A DNA stretch of 64,000 nucleotides from Acetobacteraceae bacterium AT-5844. Lineage in GTDB: Bacteria; Pseudomonadota; Alphaproteobacteria; Acetobacterales; Acetobacteraceae. Numbering within the stretch: the stretch's first letter is position 1; each line of letters opens with the position of its first letter. The DNA lies in NCBI GenBank assembly GCA_000245075.1, contig JH599922.1:1-64000 (forward strand), in the 5' to 3' direction. Both the position numbers and the translations under genes were made by a program. Of this stretch, positions 35,492-43,998 are shown in pieces. Under the pieces are notes generated by a model. It saw only the letters and a program-made list of their open reading frames with translations. It was not told the origin of the DNA and made no database searches.

Positions 35492-36355
35492 TCAGGCTTC
35501 GTCCTGGACCGGATTTGAGAGGATGCCGATCCCCTCGATCTCGATCTCAGCGGTGTCACCGGCTTTCATGAAAACCGGGGGCTTCCGGGGATATCCGACG
35601 CCACTTGGTGTGCCTGTGGCGATGATGTCGCCAGGCTCCAGGGTCATGACCTCCGATAGGATCGCCAGGATACGAGGCACCGGGAAGATCATGTCGGAGG
35701 TATTGCTATCCTGCATGATCTGCCCGTTGAGGCGAGAGGTGATGCGCAGGGCATTCGGCCCCTGTGGCAACTCGTCGGGCGTGACGATCTCCGGGCCGAG
35801 GCCGCCGGTGCGGTCGAAGTTCTTGCCCATGGTCCATTGCGCGGATTTGCGCTGATAGTCGCGGACCGAGCCTTCATTCATGCAGGTATAGCCGGCCACG
35901 CAACCGAGAGCGTTTTCTTCGGTCAGATGGCGGGCGCGCCGGCCGATGACGACGGCCAGCTCCGCTTCGTAATCGAACTTCTCCGAGACCTTGGGCCGGA
36001 GCAGCGGTTCACCTGGGGCGGCGAGCGAGGTGGGGCCACGAAAGAACACCGCTGGGTATTCAGGGATGGGGTTGTTCCCCTCCTTGGCATGCTCCACGTA
36101 GTTGAGGCCGATGCAGATAACCTTGCCCGGGCGAGGAATAACCGGCAGCAGCTGGAGGCTGGCGAGAGAATGCCGCGGCGCGCCGTTCAGCTTTGCGGCG
36201 AGGGCAGGCGCCGAGCCCGGTAGCCCCAAGGCTTCGAGCGCGCTGTTCACCTCCTCCGGCAAGCCAGGCACCACGTCCCTGAGGGCGACGACCTCGTTCC
36301 CCAGCCTTGCGCCGAGCGTGGCACGGCCTTCCTGCTCGAATGCGACAAGTCGCAT
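35492..36355 (-). CDS. fumarylacetoacetate hydrolase-family protein
   Basis: 287 residues; first gene of the long operon. ICIGLNYVEHAKEGNNPIPE and FDYEAELAVVIGRRARHL are the substrate and metal sites, and GTPSGVGYPRKPPVFMKAGD closes the barrel. It is of the same family as, but clearly distinct from, the FAH gene near 20 kb. It would act on a 2,4-dioxo or 2-oxo acid produced after ring cleavage. It is divergent from a GntR gene. Confidence 0.9.
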   Translation of the reverse strand: MRLVAFEQEGRATLGARLGNEVVALRDVVPGLPEEVNSALEALGLPGSAPALAAKLNGAPRHSLASLQLLPVIPRPGKVICIGLNYVEHAKEGNNPIPEYPAVFFRGPTSLAAPGEPLLRPKVSEKFDYEAELAVVIGRRARHLTEENALGCVAGYTCMNEGSVRDYQRKSAQWTMGKNFDRTGGLGPEIVTPDELPQGPNALRITSRLNGQIMQDSNTSDMIFPVPRILAILSEVMTLEPGDIIATGTPSGVGYPRKPPVFMKAGDTAEIEIEGIGILSNPVQDEA

Positions 36356-36386
36356 GCGGCACTCCTCCCTCGTGATTGAGCAGAGA

Positions 36387-36454
36387 TTTTATCGAAAAAA
36401 CGTCGTCGTCAATCAGAATCATCGCTAAAACGGGGGTGCCGACATCCGATAAAA
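36387..36454. promoter_or_regulatory. candidate GntR operator half-sites
   Basis: TTTTATCG (36387-36394) and CGATAAAA (36447-36454) are exact inverted copies in the AT-rich 106-bp gap between the FAH and GntR genes; a near copy, ATCGCTAAAA, lies at 36421-36430. The wide spacing leaves the pairing uncertain. Confidence 0.35.
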
Positions 36455-36461
36455 GAGGACT

Positions 36462-37172
36462 ATGTTGCCCCGTAGCCTGCCCGCCGATGATGGCGACCTG
36501 ACACTGGCCACCACCGTTCATCGCCGCCTGCGGGATGACATTCTTTCCGGCCGCCTGCCGCCCGGCCTGAAGCTGAAGCTGCGTTCTCTGGCGGTGCAGT
36601 ATGGCGCCGGTGCCTCCCCGATGCGGGAAGCTCTGTCGAAACTGGCCGCCGAAGGCCTGGCGGAGAGGCTGGAACATAGGGGCTTTCGCGTCGCCGCGGC
36701 GCAGCCCGACCAGTTGGCTGGCCTCATCCGGAGCCGGGTGTTGGCGGAAACGGCCGCACTTCGTGAGGCGATTGTACGCGGGAATGAGCGATGGGAAGAA
36801 GAGGTGGTGCTTGCCGAGCACCGCCTGAACCGTCTGGCGCGCTCACTGGATGCGGAGCGGTTCCTGGCGAATCCCGAATGGGAGATCTGCCACCAGCAGT
36901 TTCATCAGGCGCTGTTGGCGGCGTGCGAAGCACCGCCACTGCTTGCATTCTGCGAGAGGTTGCGGGAGGAGGCGGGCCGCTACCGGGCGCTCGCCAACAC
37001 CATGGCTTACCCAGACCGTGACGTCGCCCTGGAACATGCGGAGATCGCCCGTGCAGCTCTGGACCGGGATGCTGACAGAGCATGCAGGTTGCTGGCCGAG
37101 CATTACGAGCGCACTGCCCGGTTCGTGGGTGCGGACATGACGCGGCACCGTGAAGCGATGACGTGCCCGTAG
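36462..37172 (+). CDS. GntR-family regulator, FCD subfamily
   Basis: 236 residues. The N-terminal winged helix includes LRDDILSGRLPPGLKLKLRS and GASPMREALSKLAAEGLAE. The FCD domain has the EICHQQFHQALLAAC motif and later H residues (ALEHAEIARAAL). It is divergent from the FAH gene that heads the eleven-gene catabolic operon and is its most likely regulator. The first in-frame ATG is used, after an AGAGGA ribosome site. Confidence 0.9.
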   Translation: MLPRSLPADDGDLTLATTVHRRLRDDILSGRLPPGLKLKLRSLAVQYGAGASPMREALSKLAAEGLAERLEHRGFRVAAAQPDQLAGLIRSRVLAETAALREAIVRGNERWEEEVVLAEHRLNRLARSLDAERFLANPEWEICHQQFHQALLAACEAPPLLAFCERLREEAGRYRALANTMAYPDRDVALEHAEIARAALDRDADRACRLLAEHYERTARFVGADMTRHREAMTCP

Positions 37173-37389
37173 GCTCGACAGAAGAGAACCTCCGACTAGA
37201 AGGTCTGGGCAGGCGGAGGTGCGGGCAGGAAGACCGACGGAAGCTATCGGCGCAGTCTCCGCCTCATGCCGCCGGGGGCCATAATTCGGCACATTGGTCG
37301 TCCATGCGAGCCTATGCGAAGAACCAGGCGAAATGGCGGAACATCACGATACCCGCCCTGCTGAAGAGAGGAAAAGGCTCCACCTCAGC

Positions 37390-37779
37390 CTATAGCGTCA
37401 GACGCCCCGCTACGCGCCACTCGCCGCTCTTCACACCCGGCCGCAGAAGCCAGAGCTTCGCATCGATCCGTGTTCCCTTGCGGGTCGTGTATCGGGCAAC
37501 GGCCAGGCGGATGCCTTCTCCTTCAGGCCAGCACTCTGCCGCTGCGACAGTGCCATCGGCGAAGGCTGCAAGAACCTCTTCCAGAATCTCTTGCTCCTGA
37601 AGCGTGACCCGGCAACCCACATAGGCGTGGCTGTCGGCGAAGGCGAATATCATCTCTCTGTCTCTCCAGAGCGGTGCGCACAGTAATCCCGCGTCCCGGC
37701 CTCCGTCATACACCGAGAACGCCGCTGTGGAGGCGCGGGGCAGAGGCTTGGGCTGGTGGTAATCAGCTTCGGCGGGCAT
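37390..37779 (-). CDS. small conserved-looking protein of unknown function
   Basis: 129 residues with a mixed, soluble composition and no recognised domain, signal or membrane segment. Central residues EMIFAFADSHAYVGCRVTLQ and the tail KLWLLRPGVKSGEWRV look like a small alpha/beta protein. Support: it starts 14 bases after the CoA-transferase stop in the same direction and has codon choice like its neighbours. Against: no family is recognised, and an overlapping open frame exists on the other strand. Confidence 0.5.
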   Translation of the reverse strand: MPAEADYHQPKPLPRASTAAFSVYDGGRDAGLLCAPLWRDREMIFAFADSHAYVGCRVTLQEQEILEEVLAAFADGTVAAAECWPEGEGIRLAVARYTTRKGTRIDAKLWLLRPGVKSGEWRVAGRLTL

Positions 37780-37793
37780 GCAATCGCAAGTGG

Positions 37794-39062
37794 CTAGGAA
37801 GGCGTAGAAGTGGCTGGCGACCGGCCTTGCAGCCCGGCGCTCTCTGATGAGTTTAGCTGCCGGTCCGCCTGGACGAGAAAGCCTTGCTGCTGCAATTCCA
37901 CGAAGCTGGCGGGCGAGATGCCAGCGGAGACGAGGATCTCCCGGGTATGTTCACCAATTCTGGGAGGCTGCCTTCGCAAGGGCGCGCGAAGGCGTTCCTT
38001 CCCGAACTCGAGCGGCAGTGCTGGCAATAACACCTCAGGCCCACCGCCCATAGCTGCAATGGCGGTGGCAAGGAGGCCCCCACTAGCCAACAGATGGGGG
38101 TCATGCGTAAGGTCTTCCGGCCGGCCTACCGGCGCCCAGGACACATCCGCTGCCGCGCAGCCCGCTGTGACCGCGCCGTAATCCAGCGCGCCGATTGCCT
38201 CCCGCAGGGCTGGAAGCAGCCAGGCACGCTGTTGCACGCGCTGCGCATTCGTAAGTAACCGGGCATCCTGTGCCAGCTCTCCAAGACCGAATTGAAGGCA
38301 GAAGCGTTGCCATTGAGCGTCGCTGGTGACACCGATAAACAGTTGCGTGCCGCAGGCAGTCTGGAACACGTCGTAAATGCCCCAGGCGCCTCGCCGTGCC
38401 GGCATGGGCGGTACAGGCTCGCCGAGCGCCGCCCCTCCTGCCATGTGGGAACCCATCAGGAACGCAGCAGACTCGAACAGCGCACTCCCAACGCGTTGAC
38501 CCTCGCCAGTCTTCTCCCGTTCTCGTAAGGCGGCGAGCACGCCCGTCACACCGAAGACGGCGCCGAGTATGTCGATAATGGAAGCGCCGGCGCGAAGCGG
38601 TTGACCGGAGGGCCCTGTCATATAGGCGAGTCCGGTCTGAAATTGCACGACCTCGTCCAAGGCCGGACGGTTGCCGTATGGACCGGCAAGAAAGCCCTTG
38701 AGCGCAAGATAGATAAGGCGGGGATTCAGCGCGTGCAGCTCTTCCCAGCCGCAGCCCAGACGCTCCATCGTCCCGGGGCCGTAGTTCTCAAGAACAATGT
38801 CCGTGTCTGCCACGAGCTTGTGCAGCAACGCCTGCCCTTCGCCTCGCTTCAGATCCAGCGCGATGCTACGCTTGTTGCGGTTGAACATTGCGAAGAAGCC
38901 GGTTGCGAAGCCGGGTAAGCGCCGCGTACGGTCACCGTCAGCGGGTTCCACCTTGATGACATCAGCGCCCATATCCGCCAGCAGGAGCCCGGCGCAGGGG
39001 CCCATGATGGTGTGGCTGAATTCCAGGACGCGCAGGCCCTCCAACGGCAGCGGCCGGCTCAT
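37794..39062 (-). CDS. CaiB/BaiF family III CoA-transferase
   Basis: 422 residues. Transfers CoA between carboxylic acids through an aspartyl-CoA intermediate; Asp164 in ASIIDILGA aligns with the catalytic Asp169 of formyl-CoA transferase. LRVLEFSHTIMGPCAG, DMGADVIKVEP and RNKRSIALDLKRGEGQ are the usual N-terminal motifs. Its ATG overlaps the stop of the lyase gene (ATGA), so it probably makes the CoA ester that the lyase cleaves. Confidence 0.93.
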   Translation of the reverse strand: MSRPLPLEGLRVLEFSHTIMGPCAGLLLADMGADVIKVEPADGDRTRRLPGFATGFFAMFNRNKRSIALDLKRGEGQALLHKLVADTDIVLENYGPGTMERLGCGWEELHALNPRLIYLALKGFLAGPYGNRPALDEVVQFQTGLAYMTGPSGQPLRAGASIIDILGAVFGVTGVLAALREREKTGEGQRVGSALFESAAFLMGSHMAGGAALGEPVPPMPARRGAWGIYDVFQTACGTQLFIGVTSDAQWQRFCLQFGLGELAQDARLLTNAQRVQQRAWLLPALREAIGALDYGAVTAGCAAADVSWAPVGRPEDLTHDPHLLASGGLLATAIAAMGGGPEVLLPALPLEFGKERLRAPLRRQPPRIGEHTREILVSAGISPASFVELQQQGFLVQADRQLNSSESAGLQGRSPATSTPS

Positions 39063-40018
39063 GCTGCGCGGGCCCGGAAGGCGCTCAGGCTGCCTCCCCG
39101 CAACGCCGCACTCGGAAGGGAATGGCCAACGATCCGCTCCGCCAGATGCCCGGCCTCGATGAGCGCGTCCACATCGATGCCCGTTGCAATGCCCATCTCC
39201 TCGCAGAGTAAGACCAGTTCCTCCGTCGCGATATTTCCAGGCGCCCCCTTATGTGCGGCGAATGGGCAGCCGCCGAGCCCACCAACGGTGGAGTCATAAC
39301 GCGCAACGCCAAGGCGGAGCCCAGCCATGGCGTTCGCGATGCCGAGGCCGCGGGTGTCATGTAAATGGAGCCGCAGGCTCAGATCAGGCCAGCGCTCGCG
39401 GACCGCCCCGATCACCTTCTCAATTCGGGCTGGGGTGGCCCATCCCATCGTATCCGCGAGGGAAAGATCCCGGATGGTCTGCCCATGGTCCGCAGCAATG
39501 GCCAAGCCGTCGGTGACTGTCTGAACGACCTGATCCGGTGAGATATCGCCGGCGAAGTTGCAGCCGAACGCAGCCATCACACCGATACGCTCGACCGGTA
39601 TATCGGCTGCCAGATGAGCCGCCGTCTGTCGCTGCATGGCCTCGATATTTCCTTGCCGGTCACGGTTCAGATTGCGGCGGGAGAAGGCCTCGGAGGCAGC
39701 GAGGGAAATGGATCCGGTCATGGAAAGCCGGTCCCGGAAGGCCAGGGCGCGTTTCAGGCCCGCCTCATTGAACCATAACGCGTTGTAGGCAACCCCGGTG
39801 CGAGGGTTGAAGCCGGCGGCCACTTGCTCGGCGTCAGCCCAGCCTGGCACCAGCTTCGGCGAGACGAAGGAGCAGATCTGTATGTGCCGGATTCCCGTAT
39901 CTGACAGCGCATCGATCAGGGATATTTTGTCCGCGGTCGAGATGGGGCCCGTTTCGATCTGGAAGCCCTCGCGCGGGCCTTCTTCGTAGATCTCAATTCG
40001 TTCAGGCAGATCGGACAT
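39059..40018 (-). CDS. HMG-CoA lyase-like (DRE-TIM family) enzyme
   Basis: 319 residues. His218 and His220 in LHLHDTRG are metal ligands, and Cys251 in GGLGGCPFAAHKGAPGN is the active-site cysteine of HMG-CoA lyase. The first-strand motif reads GPREGFQIE instead of GPRDGLQNE, so the metal-binding aspartate is glutamate (Glu17). Product of the classic enzyme: acetyl-CoA plus acetoacetate from HMG-CoA; relatives cleave citramalyl-type CoA esters. An ATG 77 codons upstream is rejected because those residues do not fit. Followed by a coupled CoA-transferase and preceded by TctABC. Confidence 0.85.
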   Translation of the reverse strand: MSDLPERIEIYEEGPREGFQIETGPISTADKISLIDALSDTGIRHIQICSFVSPKLVPGWADAEQVAAGFNPRTGVAYNALWFNEAGLKRALAFRDRLSMTGSISLAASEAFSRRNLNRDRQGNIEAMQRQTAAHLAADIPVERIGVMAAFGCNFAGDISPDQVVQTVTDGLAIAADHGQTIRDLSLADTMGWATPARIEKVIGAVRERWPDLSLRLHLHDTRGLGIANAMAGLRLGVARYDSTVGGLGGCPFAAHKGAPGNIATEELVLLCEEMGIATGIDVDALIEAGHLAERIVGHSLPSAALRGGSLSAFRARAA

Positions 40019-40052
40019 GAAGCATCTCCGGTTTACCGTTGAAGACGGATGG

Positions 40053-41564
40053 TCAGGTGCTGCGGGCCGCTGCGGCCTGTTCAGCACGGCGACGGCCCTC
40101 CCGCAGAATGGCGACGAGGACAACACAGCCGGTGATGGCATGAAGGCATAGGGCAAGCGGACTCTCGACCAGAGTCCAGAGGTCGCCTCCGCTGGCTGCC
40201 AGCGCACGGCGCAAACTCTGCTCCATGGGCGTGCCGAGAATGATCCCAAGAATCACAGGCACAAGCGGAATGCTGAGCTTCCTCAACAGGTAGCCAAACA
40301 CCCCGAAGCCGACCATCAGCAACAGGTCGAAGGAATTCTGGTTGACTGAATAGACGCCCAAAAAGCTGACGGTGACAACGCCAGGCATGAGATAATGCGG
40401 CGGCACGCTAAGCAGTTTGGCGAAGATCCCGACCAGTGGGATGTTGAGAATGAGCAAGATGACATTGCTGAGGTAAAGTGCAGCCACAAGTCCCCAGACG
40501 ATATCCGGCTGCTGCTCAAATAGCAGCGGGCCGGGCTGTACGTTCAACGTCACCAGCATTCCCAACATGATGGCTGTCGTTCCGCTGCCCGGCACACCGA
40601 GGGTTAGCATGGGAACGAGGGCGCCACCTGCGGCGGCATTGTCTGCGGCCTCGGGTGCGGCGACACCACGGGGGTCGCCTTTACCGAAGGTCCCTTTCTT
40701 GTCGACGACACGCTTTTCCAGGGCATAGCCAAGGAAGCTGGCTAACGTCGCTCCGGAACCGGGCAGAACCCCAACAACAAAGCCGAGAAGCCCGGAGCGA
40801 AGAGACGTGGCGGGATATGTCAATCTGCTGAGCGCCGCTGTACGGCGACCGACCGGGATCTGCTCTACAGGCCCAGTGCGGCGCTGCTCAATATAGAAAA
40901 GGAACTCACTGATGGCGAACAGACCGATCGCCACGATGACGAAGTCGATTCCCTCGTAGAGTTCATATGCTCCGAAGGTGAAGCGCGGGATGCCTGTCGC
41001 CGGGTCTATACCGACGGTGCCTATGGCCAAGCCAATCAGGCCGGCGATAAGGGTCTTGGCCGGGTTGCCAGAAGCAATTCCGCCAACGATGACGATGGCC
41101 ATGACATACAGGGCAAAGTACTCGCGCGGCCCGAAGTGTATAGCTGCCATCGCCAATGTCGGCGCCAGCACGGTCAGGCCCAAGGTCGCAAGCGTACCTC
41201 CGGCGAAGGAGGACAGCGCCGAGATGGCCAGGGCATCCGCAGCGCGGCCTTGCTTTGCCATCGGGAAGCCATCGATGCAGGTGACGACGGAGGAGGCATC
41301 GCCAGGGATGTTCAACAAGATACTGGCAATGCGGCCGCCGAACATGCTGCCGTAATAGACGCTGGTCAGTAAGATGAGCGCTGAGACGGGCGAGAGGTCC
41401 AGGCTAAAGGCCAAGGGAATTAAAATGGCGATGCCGTTGACTGGCCCAACTCCGGGCAGGGCGCCGATGACAGTGCCAACGAAACAGCCGATGAAGGCAA
41501 CCAGGAGATTCACCGGCTGTACGGCAACAGCAAAGCCGTTGGCGAGGGAGGAGAGGATATCCAT
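40053..41564 (-). CDS. tripartite tricarboxylate transporter, large permease TctA
   Basis: 503 residues with about 11-12 membrane segments. VGTVIGALPGVGPVNGIAIL near residue 35 and the second repeat VVGVLPGSGATLASFLGYAL show the TctA internal duplication. It follows the TctB gene by six bases. With TctB and the receptor it forms the only complete Tct transporter in the window. Expected to take up a di- or tricarboxylate using a sodium or proton gradient. Confidence 0.94.
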   Translation of the reverse strand: MDILSSLANGFAVAVQPVNLLVAFIGCFVGTVIGALPGVGPVNGIAILIPLAFSLDLSPVSALILLTSVYYGSMFGGRIASILLNIPGDASSVVTCIDGFPMAKQGRAADALAISALSSFAGGTLATLGLTVLAPTLAMAAIHFGPREYFALYVMAIVIVGGIASGNPAKTLIAGLIGLAIGTVGIDPATGIPRFTFGAYELYEGIDFVIVAIGLFAISEFLFYIEQRRTGPVEQIPVGRRTAALSRLTYPATSLRSGLLGFVVGVLPGSGATLASFLGYALEKRVVDKKGTFGKGDPRGVAAPEAADNAAAGGALVPMLTLGVPGSGTTAIMLGMLVTLNVQPGPLLFEQQPDIVWGLVAALYLSNVILLILNIPLVGIFAKLLSVPPHYLMPGVVTVSFLGVYSVNQNSFDLLLMVGFGVFGYLLRKLSIPLVPVILGIILGTPMEQSLRRALAASGGDLWTLVESPLALCLHAITGCVVLVAILREGRRRAEQAAAARST

Positions 41565-41570
41565 TATTCT

Positions 41571-42002
41571 CTACCCTCCGAAGAAGAAGCCGGGGGGGAG
41601 GGAAATGCCCAGGATCCAGTCGAATAGCGCGAAGAAGCCAAGGCTGGTGGCCACACCACCCGCCAAGGCCTTTTCTGGGCGCGCGCCGAGCATTGCCGTC
41701 AGGCATGCCACCATGACGATCGTTGCTAGGACAAACCCCGCGGGTTGCAGCATCAGCGCATAGACGATGAGTACGACGATCGTGAAGATCTGTGACAGCA
41801 GATAGCGCCCTGTAGACCAGTCGGGGTCGGGGTCGGGGCGTAGGGCCAAGTAGAGGCCAAGCAGGCCGATTGGTACGGCCAGAGCTTCGGGGAAAAGCGC
41901 CGGGCCCATGGGGTCCCCGAAGTCAATGGTATAGGAGCGCGCTTCCCAACTGTACCAGCCAGCGAAAAGCGCCAACAGTACGCCCAGGATTCGATCACTC
42001 AT
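41571..42002 (-). CDS. tripartite tricarboxylate transporter, small permease TctB
   Basis: 143 residues with four hydrophobic segments: about 4-20, 35-55, 70-90, and two close helices after residue 90. DPMGPALFPEALAVPIGLLG is the conserved TctB stretch. The ATG overlaps the receptor stop as ATGA. Confidence 0.9.
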   Translation of the reverse strand: MSDRILGVLLALFAGWYSWEARSYTIDFGDPMGPALFPEALAVPIGLLGLYLALRPDPDPDWSTGRYLLSQIFTIVVLIVYALMLQPAGFVLATIVMVACLTAMLGARPEKALAGGVATSLGFFALFDWILGISLPPGFFFGG

Positions 42003-42997
42003 GAGATGATGCCGATTTCCTGCGAAAGGCTGCGCAGATCGGCTACCATGCTCGCTACGAAACGTTCAAACTCCTGCCCGCCACGCCAGATCGGCTGGAG
42101 GCCGGAACGGCGTGCGGCTTCTTTCCATCCATCGCTGTCGTAGACGCGCTTCAGACCGGCAAGCATGGCATTGTAGTTGTCGTCGCTGACGCGGCCGCCA
42201 GTATAGAAGCCGCGCCAGTTAAGCCCAACGACGTCATAGCCTTGCTCCCGCGCGGTGGGGATATTGGCGAACGCGCCCGGGAGCCGGGCTTCAGCCATGG
42301 CGCCCAGAACGCGGATCTGCCCCGCCTCGACGAAGCCGGCGATCTCGGCGAGATCGGTAGAGACAACCTCGACATGGCCGCCCAGCATCTGTGTCACCGC
42401 CGGGCCGCCGCCGTCATAATGAATCCAACGAAAACGCTTCAAGTCGGCGGAAGGGATGCCGGCTTTTTGCGCGAGGAGGAGCATGCGGAGATGGTCGTAA
42501 CCGCCCAGGCTGCTTGAGCCGCCCGTGACGACGCCATCCGGGCTTTCCTTCAAGGCATTCAGGAAGTCGCCCAGTGTTTTGAAGCGTGAATCCGCGCGCA
42601 CGAGGATGACGCCCGTATCAGCTCCCAGCATCGCCAGCCAGCGAACCCGGTCTATATCGCCGGGGTAGCGGCGTTGGGCAATCTGCGTCAGGCCTACCGT
42701 GCTGGTTGCCACAAAGAGGTTGTTATCAGCGGCACGCCGGCTGGTCACGTTGGCGAAGGCGACGGCTCCGACGGCGCCTGGCATGTTGGAGACCTGTACG
42801 GGCTGGTCAACGACCCTCAACTCTTGCAGCAGTCGTCCGACGGTCCGGCAGGTAAAGTCCCATCCCCCGCCCGGGGCCGACGGGGCGAGGCATTCCGGAC
42901 GTGACCCGACAAAGGCCGCGGCGGGCCTGACGGTGGCCAGGCCCGCAAGCCCCAGAACTCCTGCGGCCACAGCGCGGCGGCCTGCAACGTTTTCCAT
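41999..42997 (-). CDS. TctC/Bug-family receptor of the adjacent TctAB transporter
   Basis: 332 residues, exported. The signal (RRAVAAGVLGLAGLATVRPA) is followed by a shorter-than-usual opening, CLAPSAPGGGWDFTCR, typical of receptors that are genuinely linked to TctAB. VQVSNMPGAVGAVAFAN replaces the NRPGAGG of orphan Bug proteins. First gene of a run of six minus-strand genes (receptor, TctB, TctA, lyase, CoA-transferase, small protein). Confidence 0.92.
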   Translation of the reverse strand: MENVAGRRAVAAGVLGLAGLATVRPAAAFVGSRPECLAPSAPGGGWDFTCRTVGRLLQELRVVDQPVQVSNMPGAVGAVAFANVTSRRAADNNLFVATSTVGLTQIAQRRYPGDIDRVRWLAMLGADTGVILVRADSRFKTLGDFLNALKESPDGVVTGGSSSLGGYDHLRMLLLAQKAGIPSADLKRFRWIHYDGGGPAVTQMLGGHVEVVSTDLAEIAGFVEAGQIRVLGAMAEARLPGAFANIPTAREQGYDVVGLNWRGFYTGGRVSDDNYNAMLAGLKRVYDSDGWKEAARRSGLQPIWRGGQEFERFVASMVADLRSLSQEIGIIS

Positions 42998-43232
42998 GCA
43001 GCGTCTCCTCCCTTCCTAAGCGACGAAACCCATGCACCTGCGTGATGGCGTCAGCCCGTCCTGCGGGCGCTTCAGGGGAATGGATTGGTCCGGACGCCTT
43101 GCCCGGATGTTTCGCCGGCGTTGTCTGCCTCCCTTCCTGCCGCGAGTTCTCGGCCTCGCTTTACAGGCGCGTTTGACCGTCCTATTCAGCAGAACGGCCA
43201 TTCCGCTTTCTTTAGGTTCAGATGTCGCCGCC

Positions 43233-43985
43233 ATGCCTGTCAAGTCATTGTCGAGCCGGGACGACCCCAAGCCTGAGACAGAGCCGCCTGACGCCGGAGG
43301 TGTCGCCGCGGTAGATCGGGCAATGCGGGTATTGTTGGCCTTCGGCGAAGGTGACCGGGGCCTGACATTAGGGGAACTATCCCGCCGGACTGGGCTGTAT
43401 AAAAGCGCCCTGTCGCGAATTATGGTGACGCTCATGCGTCATCGCCTCACGATCCGGCGAGAGGACGGCCGGTATAGTCTTGGCCCTGCACTCTATCACC
43501 TGGGTGGCATCTATGAACGTTCGTTGGATCTCAATGGGAGTTTGTTAGCCACTCTGCAGGCGCTGGCGCGCGATACGGGTGAGAGCGCTTCTTTCTACAT
43601 CCGCCAGCAGGAGCAGCGTCTCTGCATGATGAGGGTCGACAGTCGCCAGCAGGTTCGGGATCACATCCCGGTCGGTTCCCTTCTACCCATCGACCGCGGA
43701 GCGGCAGGACGCGTGCTGACACATTTCACCAAGCCAGGCCTGAGCTCTGAGGAACCGGCTTTCGTCGTCGCGACGATTGGTGAGCGCGATCGCGAACTGG
43801 CAGCCGTCGCCGCTCCGGTATTCGGCACGCGGCAGCGGTTGATTGGGGCTCTTTGCGTCTCCGGCACTGCAACGCGATTCTCGGAGGCCAAGCATCTGGC
43901 CGGCATCCGTAGCCTGGTTCTTCTTGAAGCGGCTCGGCTGACCGTGGCGTTGGGTGGTGACGCCACGGTCTATCCTTCAGCCTAG
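43233..43985 (+). CDS. IclR-family transcriptional regulator
   Basis: 250 residues. The N-terminal helix-turn-helix (VDRAMRVLLAFGEGDRGLTL, then RTGLYKSALSRIMVTLMRH) is followed by an IclR effector domain with the GAAGRVLTHF segment. The ATG chosen gives MPVKSLSSRDD; the frame is open for 67 codons upstream, but that part is low-complexity and unlike IclR. It is divergent from the TctC receptor gene and probably controls that operon. Confidence 0.9.
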   Translation: MPVKSLSSRDDPKPETEPPDAGGVAAVDRAMRVLLAFGEGDRGLTLGELSRRTGLYKSALSRIMVTLMRHRLTIRREDGRYSLGPALYHLGGIYERSLDLNGSLLATLQALARDTGESASFYIRQQEQRLCMMRVDSRQQVRDHIPVGSLLPIDRGAAGRVLTHFTKPGLSSEEPAFVVATIGERDRELAAVAAPVFGTRQRLIGALCVSGTATRFSEAKHLAGIRSLVLLEAARLTVALGGDATVYPSA

Positions 43986-43998
43986 GCGCAGAGGCATC

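Noticed and set aside
37163-37600. A 145-codon plus-strand frame between the GntR and CoA-transferase genes
   Set aside because: It overlaps the end of the GntR gene out of frame, looks basic and low-complexity, and conflicts with the better-supported minus-strand small gene.
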